Of a stretch of DNA of 64,000 nucleotides, positions 1 through 9,844 are shown piece after piece. Both the position numbers and the translations under genes were made by a program. Below the pieces are notes generated by a model. That model was not told the origin of the DNA and did not search any database. It was given only the letters and a program-made list of their open reading frames with translations. Each line of letters opens with the position of its first letter. The first letter of the stretch is position 1. Origin of the DNA: Polysphondylium violaceum (Eukaryota > Evosea > Eumycetozoa > Dictyosteliales > Dictyosteliaceae); contig AJWJ01000057.1 in the NCBI GenBank assembly GCA_000277445.1, positions 1 through 64,000 on the forward strand, read 5' to 3'.

Positions 1-780
1 CTNTTTTTTTTTTTATCAATCTTAACCCCCCCATCTTTTTTCATCATTGTGAAGTTACCAAATTATAAAACGCCGCCTCACAGCTTTATTAGGTGATTTT
101 AGGTGAACCCTTTTTTTCATTCAAAACATTAAACCACACTGAGTGTATTTATTTGTGTAGTTAGAATTCCCTTATTTCTACACAAGATTGTTTTTGAATC
201 CATCACCTTTTAATCCATATTAAAGCCTATTTGTCGTGTGTCATTTTTATTTATATATATTTATATTTATATCCCTATCCCCATTCCCCTTTGTTTTTTT
301 TTTTCTAACCTTAGTTGTTTACACTCCCCTATCTCCCTTTTAATTTATTTTTTTCAATTTTTTTTCAAATCAAATTTTCCTGATTTTCCTCCCCCTCCGC
401 TTAAATTGTGTGTGTGCGCTCTGTTTATCATAGCACAACAATCCATTTTTTCCAAAAGAGTTTTTTACCCATACAAAGTTAAGCTCTATCTCAACCGATA
501 TTATTTTACCTCCATATTCAATTTTTTTGATATTTTTTTTTTTTTGGTTAAAAATCTATTTACATATCTTGTTTGATAGATATTGATAATTAACTCTTTG
601 TTTTTATCTTTAACTATATATACAATATCCATATATATATAATAATATTTTTTTGTATAGAAATCTAGATCATATATTTCCCTCTTAGTTTCTATTACTT
701 TTTTTTTTTTGAAATCAACAATTTTTTTTCCCTCTGATTTCCCTTTGTTATAATAATTTATATCCATATAAACCAAAACA
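1..780. other. Upstream region of the PHD-finger gene
   Basis: AT-rich, strongly T-biased non-coding DNA with many T runs and TATA-like stretches, typical of dictyostelid promoters. Base 3 is ambiguous (n). Open frames here are low-complexity Phe/Ile/Tyr translations of T-rich DNA and are not convincing genes. Confidence 0.6.
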
Positions 781-2737
781 ATGCAAGCTCACTTTAATAA
801 TAATAATTTACAAATGAATGGGTTACCAAATTATCAAGTTGAATCTCTCCCAGATTTTCAAATTAATCAAGTAAGTTTAGATACTTAATTATTTGTTATT
901 TTTATTATTTTTTTTAAAATATACTAATTTAAATTATTATTTAGATTAATAATCATCAACAAATAAACTCCAAGAAAAGAAATTCTTTCTCATCTGATGA
1001 AGAACAATTTTCCTCTATGATTTCCTCTTTCAAAAAGAAGAAAGAATTTGTAAGTATATTAGTTATTAATCAAAACAATATATTTAATATATATTAATTT
1101 TATTTTATATTTTTTAGACATTTGAAGAAGCTCAATCTTTTTTAGCCACTACTATGAGCAATCTCCATAATCATAATCCATTGGCATCTTCTTCATTATC
1201 ATACCAAATTCCAACCAATGTAATTACAAATGCCACCGTTGTAGTTCCAAACCAACATCATCACAATCACAATCACAATCACCATCACCATCATCAACAT
1301 CAACATCAAAATGCTAATCCATTATCTGCTAGTGTTGAAGAAGAAAAACCAAAAAGAGGAAGAAAAAATGAAACCATCTGTACTATATGCGAAAAGGGTG
1401 GTGATCTTTTAATGTGTGATGGCCTTTGTCTTAGATCTTTCCATCTCTCTTGTTTGGGTCCAAACGCCAATATCACTCTTAGTACCAATTACGATGGAAC
1501 ACCAAAATGGGAGTGTGATGATTGTCTCAATACTCAAAATATTTGCTTTTCTTGCAAGAAGCGTGGTATCATTGGTATGGATTTAATGAAATGTAAAGTA
1601 CACCAATGTGGAAAGTTTTACCATTATAAATGTGTTGGTGAATATAAGCTTGCTAAATTGATAAATACAAAAACACCAAGATTCAATTGTCCACTTCATT
1701 ATTGCGCCGTTTGTGAAGTCTCTGGTGATGGAAAACAATCGGTTCATTGTTTTAGATGTCCTACTGCCTATCATGTTATTTGCATGAAGCCTGGTGTTAA
1801 AATGCTTACAAAATCTAAAGAAACTAGAAAAACTGGTTTAGTTCTCTGTCCAAAACATATGAATGAACCAACTCCAACTTCTTCCTATGGTGGTGCATGT
1901 TCTCATCCAATTCCTTCATTAACCTTAAATAATAATAATAACAATAATGGTTGTCATAATCATAATCAAAACAATAATAATAACAACAACAATAATAATA
2001 TTAAACCAATACCAGAAAGAAGATCATCTGGTAATTCATTATCATCATCCAAGCTATTAAAACAACAAAATGAAAAATCGTCATCGTCATCTAAAAGTAA
2101 TTCGGGTAACTGGATGCCTTCAACATTTATGACACAATCACCAATATCATCACCACCTTATTCACCAGTTGAATCACCAAAACATTATTCAAATAGTGCT
2201 GCTAGTTCAGTTACTGGCTCTCCTGCTAGAGTACCAAATTACAATTCAAATTCATTTTCATCAATCTTTGATGATTTATCTCAGTACGCATCTAGTTTAA
2301 TTGCTATTAAAGATCATGAAAATCCAATTCAAACTTCATCATCATCGTCATCATTATCATTTAATAACAACAATATTAAATCAAATAGTAATAGTAATAG
2401 TAATAATAATAATAATGATATCTATCAAGGTATTCCCTCTGTTGCTACTGCTGCTGCCGACAATTGTTTTGTAAATTCCAATTCCAAGCTCCCCAAATCA
2501 CCATCAACATCATCACTTTCATCTTCATCCTCATTGTTATCACTCTCATCATTATTATCATCGCCATCAACATCCACATCCACATTTTCAACACCATCAC
2601 ACTCTTTATCGTCATCATCAAATATCCAAAAATCCAATCAGGCAAGTGTTGCCGGATTATTGGACGACGATGATACTAGTCATTCTAGACTTGTTCAACA
2701 ATTTTTTCAGTTTGGAGGTAGAACTGGGAAAAATTAA
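781..2737 (+). CDS. NSD-type PHD-finger cluster protein, no SET domain
   Basis: Three exons, 781-870, 945-1049 and 1118-2737, join in frame across two AT-rich GT-AG introns of 74 and 68 bases and give about 604 residues. The ATG at 781 follows a long T-rich leader. After a His/Asn-rich stretch and a basic PKRGRK segment come Cys/His-rich zinc fingers at about residues 150-315: [15 protein letters not shown], then [24 protein letters not shown], and finally CPKH. The order and spacing match the linked PHD fingers of NSD-family histone methyltransferases, which read histone tails. The rest is Ser/Asn-rich low complexity, and no SET or PWWP domain follows before the stop. I infer a chromatin reader or adaptor in the nucleus. 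Domain class is well supported; partners and role are unknown. Confidence 0.88.
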
Positions 2738-3563
2738 TTAGTATTTTTCATTTTTATATATAAACGTCATATAAATCATATATTCATTATTATCCATATA
2801 CACCATATCCACTCACACAAAAGAAACATTTTTTTTTTTCTTTTTCCAACTTTTTTTTCTTTTTTTCTTTTTCACTTTTTTTTTTTGTTTGATCAAATCA
2901 ATCCCCACGTCCAATCCAACCAATCTTTATTATTTTAGTAATCGATAATAAATCGTGATCTAATTCATCCAAAAAGATGATATTTATCTTGTTATCTTTT
3001 TGTATATAAAAACTCTACTAACCCCCAATATTACAAGTAAGGTAAAAAAAAACAAAATACTTTAATATTTAATATTAAATATTTTAAGCATATATAAGAT
3101 TTTAGTCTCTATATTTTGAATTTTATATAAAGTAGTATTAACCCATTTTGTACAAAATCTCTCTCAAATTTTAAGCAACATACTAATCTTTGTTAACAAA
3201 GATTAATGAAAAGGTAAGTTCAAAATAAAAAAAATAAAAAAAAAAATAATAAAAAAAAACTCACAATAATAAAGATAAATTATCAATATAAATACATCTA
3301 ATATCTAAACAAATATTTAATTAATTATTCTTTAGTTGGTTTAAATTTTGAGAATTTAATTTCCTATTATTATAATTTAATTTACTAGGTAGAGAGTGAG
3401 GTGAATCTATTTCAAATAAGAGTACATTCTTAAAGATTAACTAAAATATGAATACTGACAAGTTTGCCAAATAATTGAACTGAAAAATCAACAAAAAAAT
3501 AAGGATTTGCTAACTTTTTTTAAATATTGGATTAATATGATGATTGATCAATATGATTTCCAT
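2738..3563. other. Intergenic, AT-rich, with a perfect palindrome
   Basis: Between convergent genes. It holds T and A runs and a 22-base perfect palindrome at 3184-3205. No convincing coding or RNA gene seen. Confidence 0.6.
3184..3205. repeat. 22-bp perfect palindrome
   Basis: The half-site TAATCTTTGTT is followed directly by its exact reverse complement AACAAAGATTA. It could form a cruciform or bind a dimeric protein. It lies in the 3' flank of two convergent genes, so a promoter role is not obvious. Confidence 0.8.
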
Positions 3564-4340
3564 TTAAAATAATTTACATGAATTTTCTTTTTGATTTGAA
3601 CCATTATAAAGTTTTGAACATAGAGTCATAACCATATATTCATTGGATCGTTCCTGAACTCCTAAATCCTTTTTATCATCAGCTAATGTTCCAATACTCT
3701 TGTTTTTACTTTTTTTCTTTTTAATTTGATCTTGATCCATTGAAATATTTCCACCAAACATCATGGATCTCAAATAATCTCCGGATATTTTAATTTGGTT
3801 GTGTTCTCCTTCACAGATAATTGACAAACAAGTGTTTATGAATTTACTACTATTCCAAAATATTTTATGATATCCTCCTATGATTTTAAATTGTTGTTAG
3901 AGTATTGATATAAAAACTTAAATAATTTATTACCTACCAAAGGATTTCATCAATTCTTGCAAAATTTCTATAATTTGATCATTGCCATAATGTGTATTAC
4001 CAATAGTGATTTGAGAAGGATAGTTTAAAGTTGATTGCCCATAGTAGTGGGTGGCAGCTAATATGATATCAGCAGGCACTTCACCATTATTTAGATTTAT
4101 TATTAAATGAAAATTTGATTCTCTACATCTAAGGCCCCAACATGGTATATAAGTTTCAGGTAAATTTACATAGTCTGATAAATCTACAACATTCACAAGT
4201 GATGAGTGATTGTCTTGTTGATCAGGCATAGGTATCTGTTCCTTTATCTTTTTGAAAATATTTTGTATTTCTTCATCAGTAATTTCATATTCTTGTTCCA
4301 GATTATAATCTTTAATTGGAAGTGATTGTTTAACACCCAT
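3564..4340 (-). CDS. PPPDE/DeSI-like protein with Cys-to-Ser at the nucleophile position
   Basis: Two minus-strand exons, 4340-3938 and 3877-3564, join in phase 1 across a 60-base intron to give 238 residues. The region around residues 112-157 resembles PPPDE (DeSI) isopeptidases, which have a permuted papain fold: an LG.T-like IGNTHYGNDQIIEILQEL, then GGYHKIFWNSSKF, where the family normally has N-C-N-x-F. The Cys is Ser144 here, while a His (SNFHLIINL, H78) sits where the catalytic His is expected. The N-terminus MGVKQS fits an N-myristoylation signal, and the C-terminus CKLF fits a CaaX prenylation box. A Lys-rich segment precedes the tail. I infer a membrane-tethered, possibly inactive or Ser-dependent relative of a deSUMOylating/deubiquitinating enzyme. 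The fold is argued from memory of the family, so moderate confidence. Confidence 0.6.
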
Positions 4341-4498
4341 TGTTATTATTACTATAGTGTTGTGTGTGATGGTGGAATTTAAAAAATACCAATCTATTTA
4401 AATGTTATTATTTTATTCCAATAATAAAAAAATAATAATAAATATGGTGTCTCCCGATAAGGTGCAATACAAATCTAATAATTTTCTATTGATTTTTA

Positions 4499-5312
4499 TT
4501 AATATTCTAGAGGCAATTTGTAGTAAAATGGGGTCATTAAACATGTACAAAATAGGATAAATAAAATTGAAATTGCCATTGTAAATACTTGGCTACTATT
4601 TTCATCCAACACTTTAAACAAAGAGTCGCTAAAATTAGAAGTTTTCAAAATCAATATAGTCGCTGCAAATCCAAGTAAAAATGAAATGCTACACATTTTC
4701 CATCCAAAAACTGCACCCCATATCCACAGTGTTTTTTTAAATCCATACACTTTTCCATCAAATGTTTGACAGAATTTCATCGATTCAACACCACTGTTTG
4801 TACTATTTTGTTTGCAAAATGGTAAATCCCTGTTAAATGAATTGTTTATATTCAAAAACTGAGCAGATGAAACCAATAAACAAAAGGTGGCAAAGATGAA
4901 TAATACGCTACTGGCCACATCTATTTTATCTTGATTATATTTAAAATTCACGCATTGTAAAACTATCGAGACTAAGCAACACAACCCACCCATACTGATA
5001 AATACCAATGAAACTATAAATGTGGTCTCTATATTTTTATAACCCAGTGACTCATAACTTTTTTCTAAATTTGATCCCTTTTTGTTTTTAAAATTAGTAT
5101 AGATTTAAAAAAGATTCTGGATTTTTGATACTCACAAATCCATTTCCGAAGGTGTCTTCTTCTTTAAAGTATGTCCATCCATAGAGAGTTACTGTATCGT
5201 TTGAGTTTTGTATCACTTGTTCTATTCTGTACCAATATGAGCTTACTGAGATTATAACTCCAATTAGCATGGCCATGCTTAATGACAGAATTACAATTTT
5301 AGCTATTTTCAT
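4499..5312 (-). CDS. Four-helix (claudin/PMP22-like) membrane protein, copy 1
   Basis: Exon 1 is 5312-5136. The best in-phase join is to exon 2, 5077-4499, through an A-rich acceptor ending AAAAG, giving 251 residues. The first helix is followed by SSYWYRIE, an extracellular loop, then three more hydrophobic helices. It is clearly related to the genes at 8529-9284 and 9845-10536: all share the start-proximal helix, a W-Y-[RK]-I motif, a YG/FSW.. loop, an L/IN..F..DLP[FE]C segment after helix 3, and a final helix after a W-G-x-x-x-GW or similar motif. The pattern fits the broad claudin/PMP22 fold, but I cannot assign a function. A nearer acceptor after ATTTAG would put the join out of frame, which is why the upstream one was chosen. 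Confidence 0.72.
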
Positions 5313-5857
5313 ATTTTAGTATTTTAATAAATATAAATAAAAAAATTTGATTTCTTTTTCACTAAATAGATAATTATAAATGATGAAAGAGATAAAAATG
5401 TTTTTATTTCTGATTATATCATAAAAAATAGTAAATTTAAATGTGGAGTGTTGGGGTGAGGAAAAAATAAAATGATAAAATAAAATTGAAATGTGTGGTG
5501 TGTGTTACATATCTTGGGTTAGTAAGAAAAGGGTGGGTGTTGTTCGTTGAAAACATTTTATAGATCAAAAAGAATGTTTTTTTATTTAACAGATAATGCA
5601 TTAGATAGAAATATGTTTGATAGTTAGAATGATTAAGAAACCAATCTTTTTATTTTTAAAAAACTTATCATTTAAAGGGAAAATAATGTATATTAATCCA
5701 ATAAAAAGAAATAGTAATATCAATTCCTATAATTGCTTTGATTCCTCTTTCGTTTACTGTCATGAGGTTTCAACCAGATTTTATTTCTTTTTTATTTTTT
5801 TGATTAAATCATATTTTTTTGAAATTTTTATCTCTTTGTATTGTTAAAAGATATAGA
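5313..5857. promoter_or_regulatory. Divergent upstream region
   Basis: Intergenic DNA between the minus-strand membrane protein and the plus-strand FNIP gene. AT-rich, with T runs just before the ATG at 5858. A 76-codon open frame here is Phe/Ser/Asn-rich and not convincing. Confidence 0.45.
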
Positions 5858-7912
5858 ATGGAAACGAATAAACATCCCCTCCTCTTTTATTCTCTGTGGA
5901 GAAATTTGTATATAAGAAAACTTATTAGATTGAGGCAGTTTCAAGACTCGACTATTAAAGTCACATTGTCATTTTTAAATGATAATCATAAATATCTATC
6001 AGAATTCACAGAAAAAGATAAACTCGATTATAATATACTGATATTGTTATATATTCGTGATAGACGTCAGTTTATAGATTATCATGATCACCCTCATGCA
6101 AATATAATCAATTCAATTACTATTGATGATTGTGTAGATATATCTCAACCACCACAAACAACAAATCAACAACAGCAAGAAGAAGATAAAGATAAAGAAA
6201 AAGAAAAACAATATGACTCAAACAAGAGAATTAAAATATCAACTGATCATTATAAAATAGTTTGTGAAGGTGTACATAAACTATTAATACATGTTTCTGA
6301 AGAGAATGTAAAAAAGCAAGAGGTATTTGGGACATTGCCAGATTCAATTACTGATTTAACATTTAACACCTTATTTGAAGAAGAAGAAGAAGCAATTAAG
6401 CATCGATTTATCGATCGTATATTATTAAATTTACCAAAAAATTTGATCAGGCTTGAAATCCCAGATGAATATGAACCATCATTTAAAGAAACTGTTGTTT
6501 TGCCTCTTTCTTTATGTAAATTCAAGAAAGCAGTAGACTTTGAAAATATAAACAAATATCAGCAAATAAGTTCAAACGGCCAAAGTAATAATGGATTTGA
6601 TGATTTTAAAGTTAAAGTAAAAAAAATAGATCAATTACATCAATTACAGAGTAAACCAAACATCACTCAAATTGAAATTTTCAAAATACCTTTTACAATT
6701 ACACAGCTATTATTACCATCTCACATCAAGAAGCTTTCACTGCACAAGAAAATTCAAGTAGAAATAGAATCGTTACCAAAGTGCTTAGAGGTATTGGTTT
6801 CGAAATCATATATACCAATTAGAAGTGGACCTTTACCACCTAATCTCAAAACACTTGCATTCTTTAAATTAAAAGAACCATTAGTAAAAGGAACATTACC
6901 AAATTCTCTCAAGATTTTGTGTATTAAAAAATACAATCAACCACTCGAGCCTGGAGTTTTGCCACCACACCTTGTCTCGCTTTATTTAGGAAAGTTTGAT
7001 AAAAACATCAGAGTAGGTGTTTTGCCATTATCCCTCAAACACCTCCAATTACCAAGTTTTGATCGTCAATTATTACCAAATGTTTTACCAAATGGTATCA
7101 GAGAAATAGGGATGGATAGTTTCAATCACCGTCTCGGAAGCAATATCTTACCAAAGTCTCTAGTGTTTGTAAAACTTCTAGGTTTTGAAAGATCACTTTC
7201 CGACCTTGGTGGTATGGATCGCTTAAAGCAGTTGTGTGTCCAAAACATTGGCGCCTCCCTCAGAAAATTAATCACACCAAAAGTCAAAAAGCTTCATTTA
7301 GCATTCAGTCTCATCAATGGTAAATCTATTGATTTAAGCGACTCAAATATTCACGATCTTTTTATCGAAAGTTTGGAGGATAATGTATCTCTTGAAGCTT
7401 TTAAATTGCCAAAGGTCTTGAAAAGACTTAAAACAAACGGATTACGAATAGAATCAAAGAATCTAATACCCTATGGTTGCGAGACTTTGATCACAGACAT
7501 ACAGAATCTGAACCCCCAATTCATACCTCAGTCTGTAAAATCTAATATTTATTATGACGATGAGTTTGATAATGATGAAGATGGTACTAGCGAAAATCCA
7601 TTTGAAGTGTGCGCTAGTATTATAGAAAACGATGACGAAGAAGATGCTTTTGCAGTTTATCAAGAACTTTTTGGTAGTGATGCTCATCTAAATTTTGATG
7701 AAGATTCTAATGAAGAATTTGATTCCGATAGTAACAACAATGATGAAGATGAATTAGATGGTATTAGCGAATATCCATTTGAAGAGTGTGCAGGTATTAT
7801 TGAAAATGATGACGAAGAAGATGCTCTTGCAATGTATGAAGAAATTTTTGATAGTGATTCTGATCTAACTTATTCATTTGATTATGATGATTATAATGAA
7901 GATTCCGATTAA
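5858..7912 (+). CDS. FNIP-repeat protein with a duplicated acidic tail
   Basis: A single exon encodes 684 residues from the first ATG (5858); the frame extends a little upstream but without an ATG. The N-terminus, FYSLWRNLYIRKLIR, is the short W-R-N-x-Y-I-x-x-x-I helix usual at the start of dictyostelid FNIP proteins. After a Gln/Glu/Lys-rich linker come leucine-rich FNIP-type repeats of about 22 residues, of the form G-x-LP-x-x-L-x-x-L-x-L-x-x-F, best seen at about residues 315-460. The C-terminus is very acidic and contains two copies of a 34-residue block (7580-7681 and 7757-7858) sharing ENDDEEDA. FNIP repeats build a solenoid that probably binds proteins; this family is hugely expanded in dictyostelids and no specific function is known. 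It sits between two members of the tetraspan-like family, on the opposite strand. Confidence 0.85.
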   Translation: METNKHPLLFYSLWRNLYIRKLIRLRQFQDSTIKVTLSFLNDNHKYLSEFTEKDKLDYNILILLYIRDRRQFIDYHDHPHANIINSITIDDCVDISQPPQTTNQQQQEEDKDKEKEKQYDSNKRIKISTDHYKIVCEGVHKLLIHVSEENVKKQEVFGTLPDSITDLTFNTLFEEEEEAIKHRFIDRILLNLPKNLIRLEIPDEYEPSFKETVVLPLSLCKFKKAVDFENINKYQQISSNGQSNNGFDDFKVKVKKIDQLHQLQSKPNITQIEIFKIPFTITQLLLPSHIKKLSLHKKIQVEIESLPKCLEVLVSKSYIPIRSGPLPPNLKTLAFFKLKEPLVKGTLPNSLKILCIKKYNQPLEPGVLPPHLVSLYLGKFDKNIRVGVLPLSLKHLQLPSFDRQLLPNVLPNGIREIGMDSFNHRLGSNILPKSLVFVKLLGFERSLSDLGGMDRLKQLCVQNIGASLRKLITPKVKKLHLAFSLINGKSIDLSDSNIHDLFIESLEDNVSLEAFKLPKVLKRLKTNGLRIESKNLIPYGCETLITDIQNLNPQFIPQSVKSNIYYDDEFDNDEDGTSENPFEVCASIIENDDEEDAFAVYQELFGSDAHLNFDEDSNEEFDSDSNNNDEDELDGISEYPFEECAGIIENDDEEDALAMYEEIFDSDSDLTYSFDYDDYNEDSD
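7580..7858 (+). repeat. Intragenic tandem duplication in the FNIP protein tail
   Basis: Two 102-base blocks, 7580-7681 and 7757-7858, lie 177 bases apart and encode similar 34-residue acidic segments: DGTSENPFEVCASIIEND and DGISEYPFEECAGIIEND lead into DEEDA.A.Y.E.F.SD. Divergence is modest, so this is a fairly recent in-frame duplication. Confidence 0.85.
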
Positions 7913-7928
7913 TTAATAAAATAGAGAT

Positions 7929-8076
7929 TTAAAAAACCTCGGACATATTCGAGAGTTTAGCTTTAACAAGTCTGTCGGCGGTAATGATACCTTGCCAACT
8001 TCTCGAAGGTTTATAAATCTTGCAAAATAACAAACTATACTCAATAGATAACTTGAGCAAATTGTATAGGTGATTT
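7929..8076 (-). pseudogene. Terminal exon or remnant of an unrecognised gene
   Basis: On the minus strand, a frame following an acceptor-like CATTCCAG (8083-8077) runs to a stop at 7931-7929. It encodes about 49 residues including KIYKPSRSWQGIITADRL and VKAKLSNMSEVF. The composition looks like real protein rather than translated AT-rich spacer. No matching start or long upstream exon is seen; the candidate upstream exon pieces between 8100 and 8170 would need introns of only 20-35 bases. It is probably a decayed 3' end of a host gene. Family unknown. Confidence 0.4.
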
Positions 8077-8528
8077 CTGGAATGTATCACCACGAGTCAA
8101 AAACTTACGTTAATTCAATACAGTAGATTTATTCCATTAAAATCTAAAAAGTTTGTTATCTTACCTTAAATGTCTACATTTTATGAAAATCTTTTATATT
8201 TAATTGTGGTTTAAACCTTGATATAATACCTCGATCTATCAACTCGATCAATTTTCTAAAAATAGTAAAAACAAATCAACGGTGAGGGTGGAAATGATGA
8301 TTATGGAAACAGTTAAACCGGACATTATTTATTCTGATGATAATGTAGAAGAAGACGAAGATAATGGTAATGAGGTAATCAGATTATGAATATTGTTTTG
8401 AATTTTAGTTGAAAAAACTATATGGTTTTTTATTAATAAATTTATTTTATAAAAAATAAGAGAGGGATATATTTGTATATTTTATATGTATTATTATCAA
8501 AGTTTATATTATTGATTCATTGAATTGG
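8077..8528. other. Intergenic with a 31-codon acidic mini-ORF
   Basis: AT-rich spacer. A plus-strand ATG at 8295 opens a short acidic frame (SDDNVEEDEDNGNE) that ends within about 100 bases. It resembles the acidic tails of FNIP-type proteins and may be a scrap of one, but nothing else supports it. Confidence 0.35.
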
Positions 8529-9284
8529 TTAAGCCAAAAAAGTACATAATGAAGAGACAACGGCAAAAACAAAGCCTGGAACGAGGATGTACCAACCCAC
8601 AAAAGGACCCCATCTAATATTGGTTCCAGCAACCAATTTATCATTGTGCCCATTAAAAGATTGACAATAAAGCTTTTCAAATCCACTAGTGATTTCAATA
8701 TTATCAGCGGTTACTTCCTTTCTATCCAAGTGATCGGGGCTATTTAAATAATCATCGGAATCGTAATACCATGGAGATGTTGTACTACCAGTTGTGCTGG
8801 ATGATGGAGAATTGGTTGGGATTATGTTTGGAAGATTAAGTACTTTACATTCTGGCAAATCATCTTGGAAGCCATTACCAATTCTAATATATTGAAAGAA
8901 TGAGGCCAACATTAATAAACCAGCAAGAATAAGAAAGATGCCACCAGAAATCTTGGTACCCTTGTTTTTGGTTCCCAAGGTAATGACTTGTAAAAGAAAT
9001 GACAAGAGACCAAAGGCACAAGACACTGTTAATAAACCTAATGATGAGGCACATACATTGGCGATTGTATCCCAATTATAATCTTTGTAATTTGATTCTA
9101 CAATTTTTCCCGGTGTCAACCCGTTTTCAAATCTAGAAAAGGTCCACGAAAAGTAAGTTGTGTCTGTAGAAATACTTGACTTGATTTGTATTCTATACCA
9201 CCAAGTGGTGAAGCTAATGATGCAACATGAGACAAACAATGCATTAAACAAGAGAGCTGCGCCAAGTCTACCTCCTCTACTCAT
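8529..9284 (-). CDS. Four-helix (claudin/PMP22-like) membrane protein, copy 2
   Basis: A single exon encodes 251 residues from ATG 9284. Helix 1 (LGAALLFNALFVSCCIISF) is followed by TTWWYRIQ, the W-x-Y-[RK]-I motif shared with the genes at 4499 and 9845. Helices 2 and 3 are at about residues 85-110 and 120-145, then comes a Ser/Thr/Pro-rich extracellular insert (about residues 160-210) absent from the other copies, then helix 4 after WGPFVGWYI. Cysteines in DLPECK and KLYCQSF flank the insert and could form a disulfide. Membrane location is well supported; the function is unknown. Tandem relationship with the neighbour 560 bases upstream suggests local duplication. Confidence 0.8.
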   Translation of the reverse strand: MSRGGRLGAALLFNALFVSCCIISFTTWWYRIQIKSSISTDTTYFSWTFSRFENGLTPGKIVESNYKDYNWDTIANVCASSLGLLTVSCAFGLLSFLLQVITLGTKNKGTKISGGIFLILAGLLMLASFFQYIRIGNGFQDDLPECKVLNLPNIIPTNSPSSSTTGSTTSPWYYDSDDYLNSPDHLDRKEVTADNIEITSGFEKLYCQSFNGHNDKLVAGTNIRWGPFVGWYILVPGFVFAVVSSLCTFLA

Positions 9285-9844
9285 ATTGTAATGTATATAG
9301 GTTTATATTTATAGGTGTGAATATGAGAAAATGATTAAAAGAAAGTATAAATATATATCTATATAGTTATATATATTTTGTTGGTATATAATAGTTGATA
9401 TGAATTAGTTTGATCTTTAAAAAGGTGGGACGGGCACTAATTTTTTTTAAAAAAAAAATTTTTCAAAATTTAATTAAAAATAGTTTTTCGCAGAATCAAT
9501 CATGATTTTCAAATAATATAATTTTATGGCTGTGATGTTTGTGGTGTGGTGTTTTTTTTGATTTCTTTAGAAACGTAAAATAAACAAATCATTGTGATTC
9601 TATAAATAAAAAGAGTAAAATTAGCTAACCCCTTTGTTGTTCTACAAAATGAGATTTGAAGACTCTGGTTTGTTAAAACTTGCTAGATTCAAGTCCCACA
9701 ATACGAGGTTGTGGCAAAAAAGGTAAAAAAAAAAAATCAATTATATTTTATGTTGTTGGACACAAAGTGGGGCTCAAAAGAGTGGTGTAAAACAATGAAT
9801 GTTTTTAATATTTAATTGAAAACAGTAAAGTATTTTATTTTAAT
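9285..9844. other. Intergenic between two tetraspan-like paralogues
   Basis: AT-rich with A and T runs. A tRNA-like phrase near 9690 (GATTCAAGTCCC) has no matching stem and is not a tRNA. A 25-codon frame at 9648 is too short to support. This region should hold the promoter of the 9284 gene. Confidence 0.5.

Noticed and set aside
238-576. 112-codon plus-strand open frame
   Set aside because: Phe/Ile/Tyr-rich translation of T-rich promoter DNA with no domain or codon bias.
5617-5847. 76-codon plus-strand frame before the FNIP gene
   Set aside because: Low-complexity Phe/Ser/Asn sequence in promoter DNA; not joined in frame to the FNIP start.
8504-9075. Extra minus-strand frames over tetraspan copy 2
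   Set aside because: Shifted-frame shadows of the helices in the main gene.
9640-9740. Possible tRNA (GATTCAAGTCCC resembles a B box) and a 25-codon frame
   Set aside because: No paired T-stem, acceptor stem or anticodon arm; the frame is too short and lacks support.
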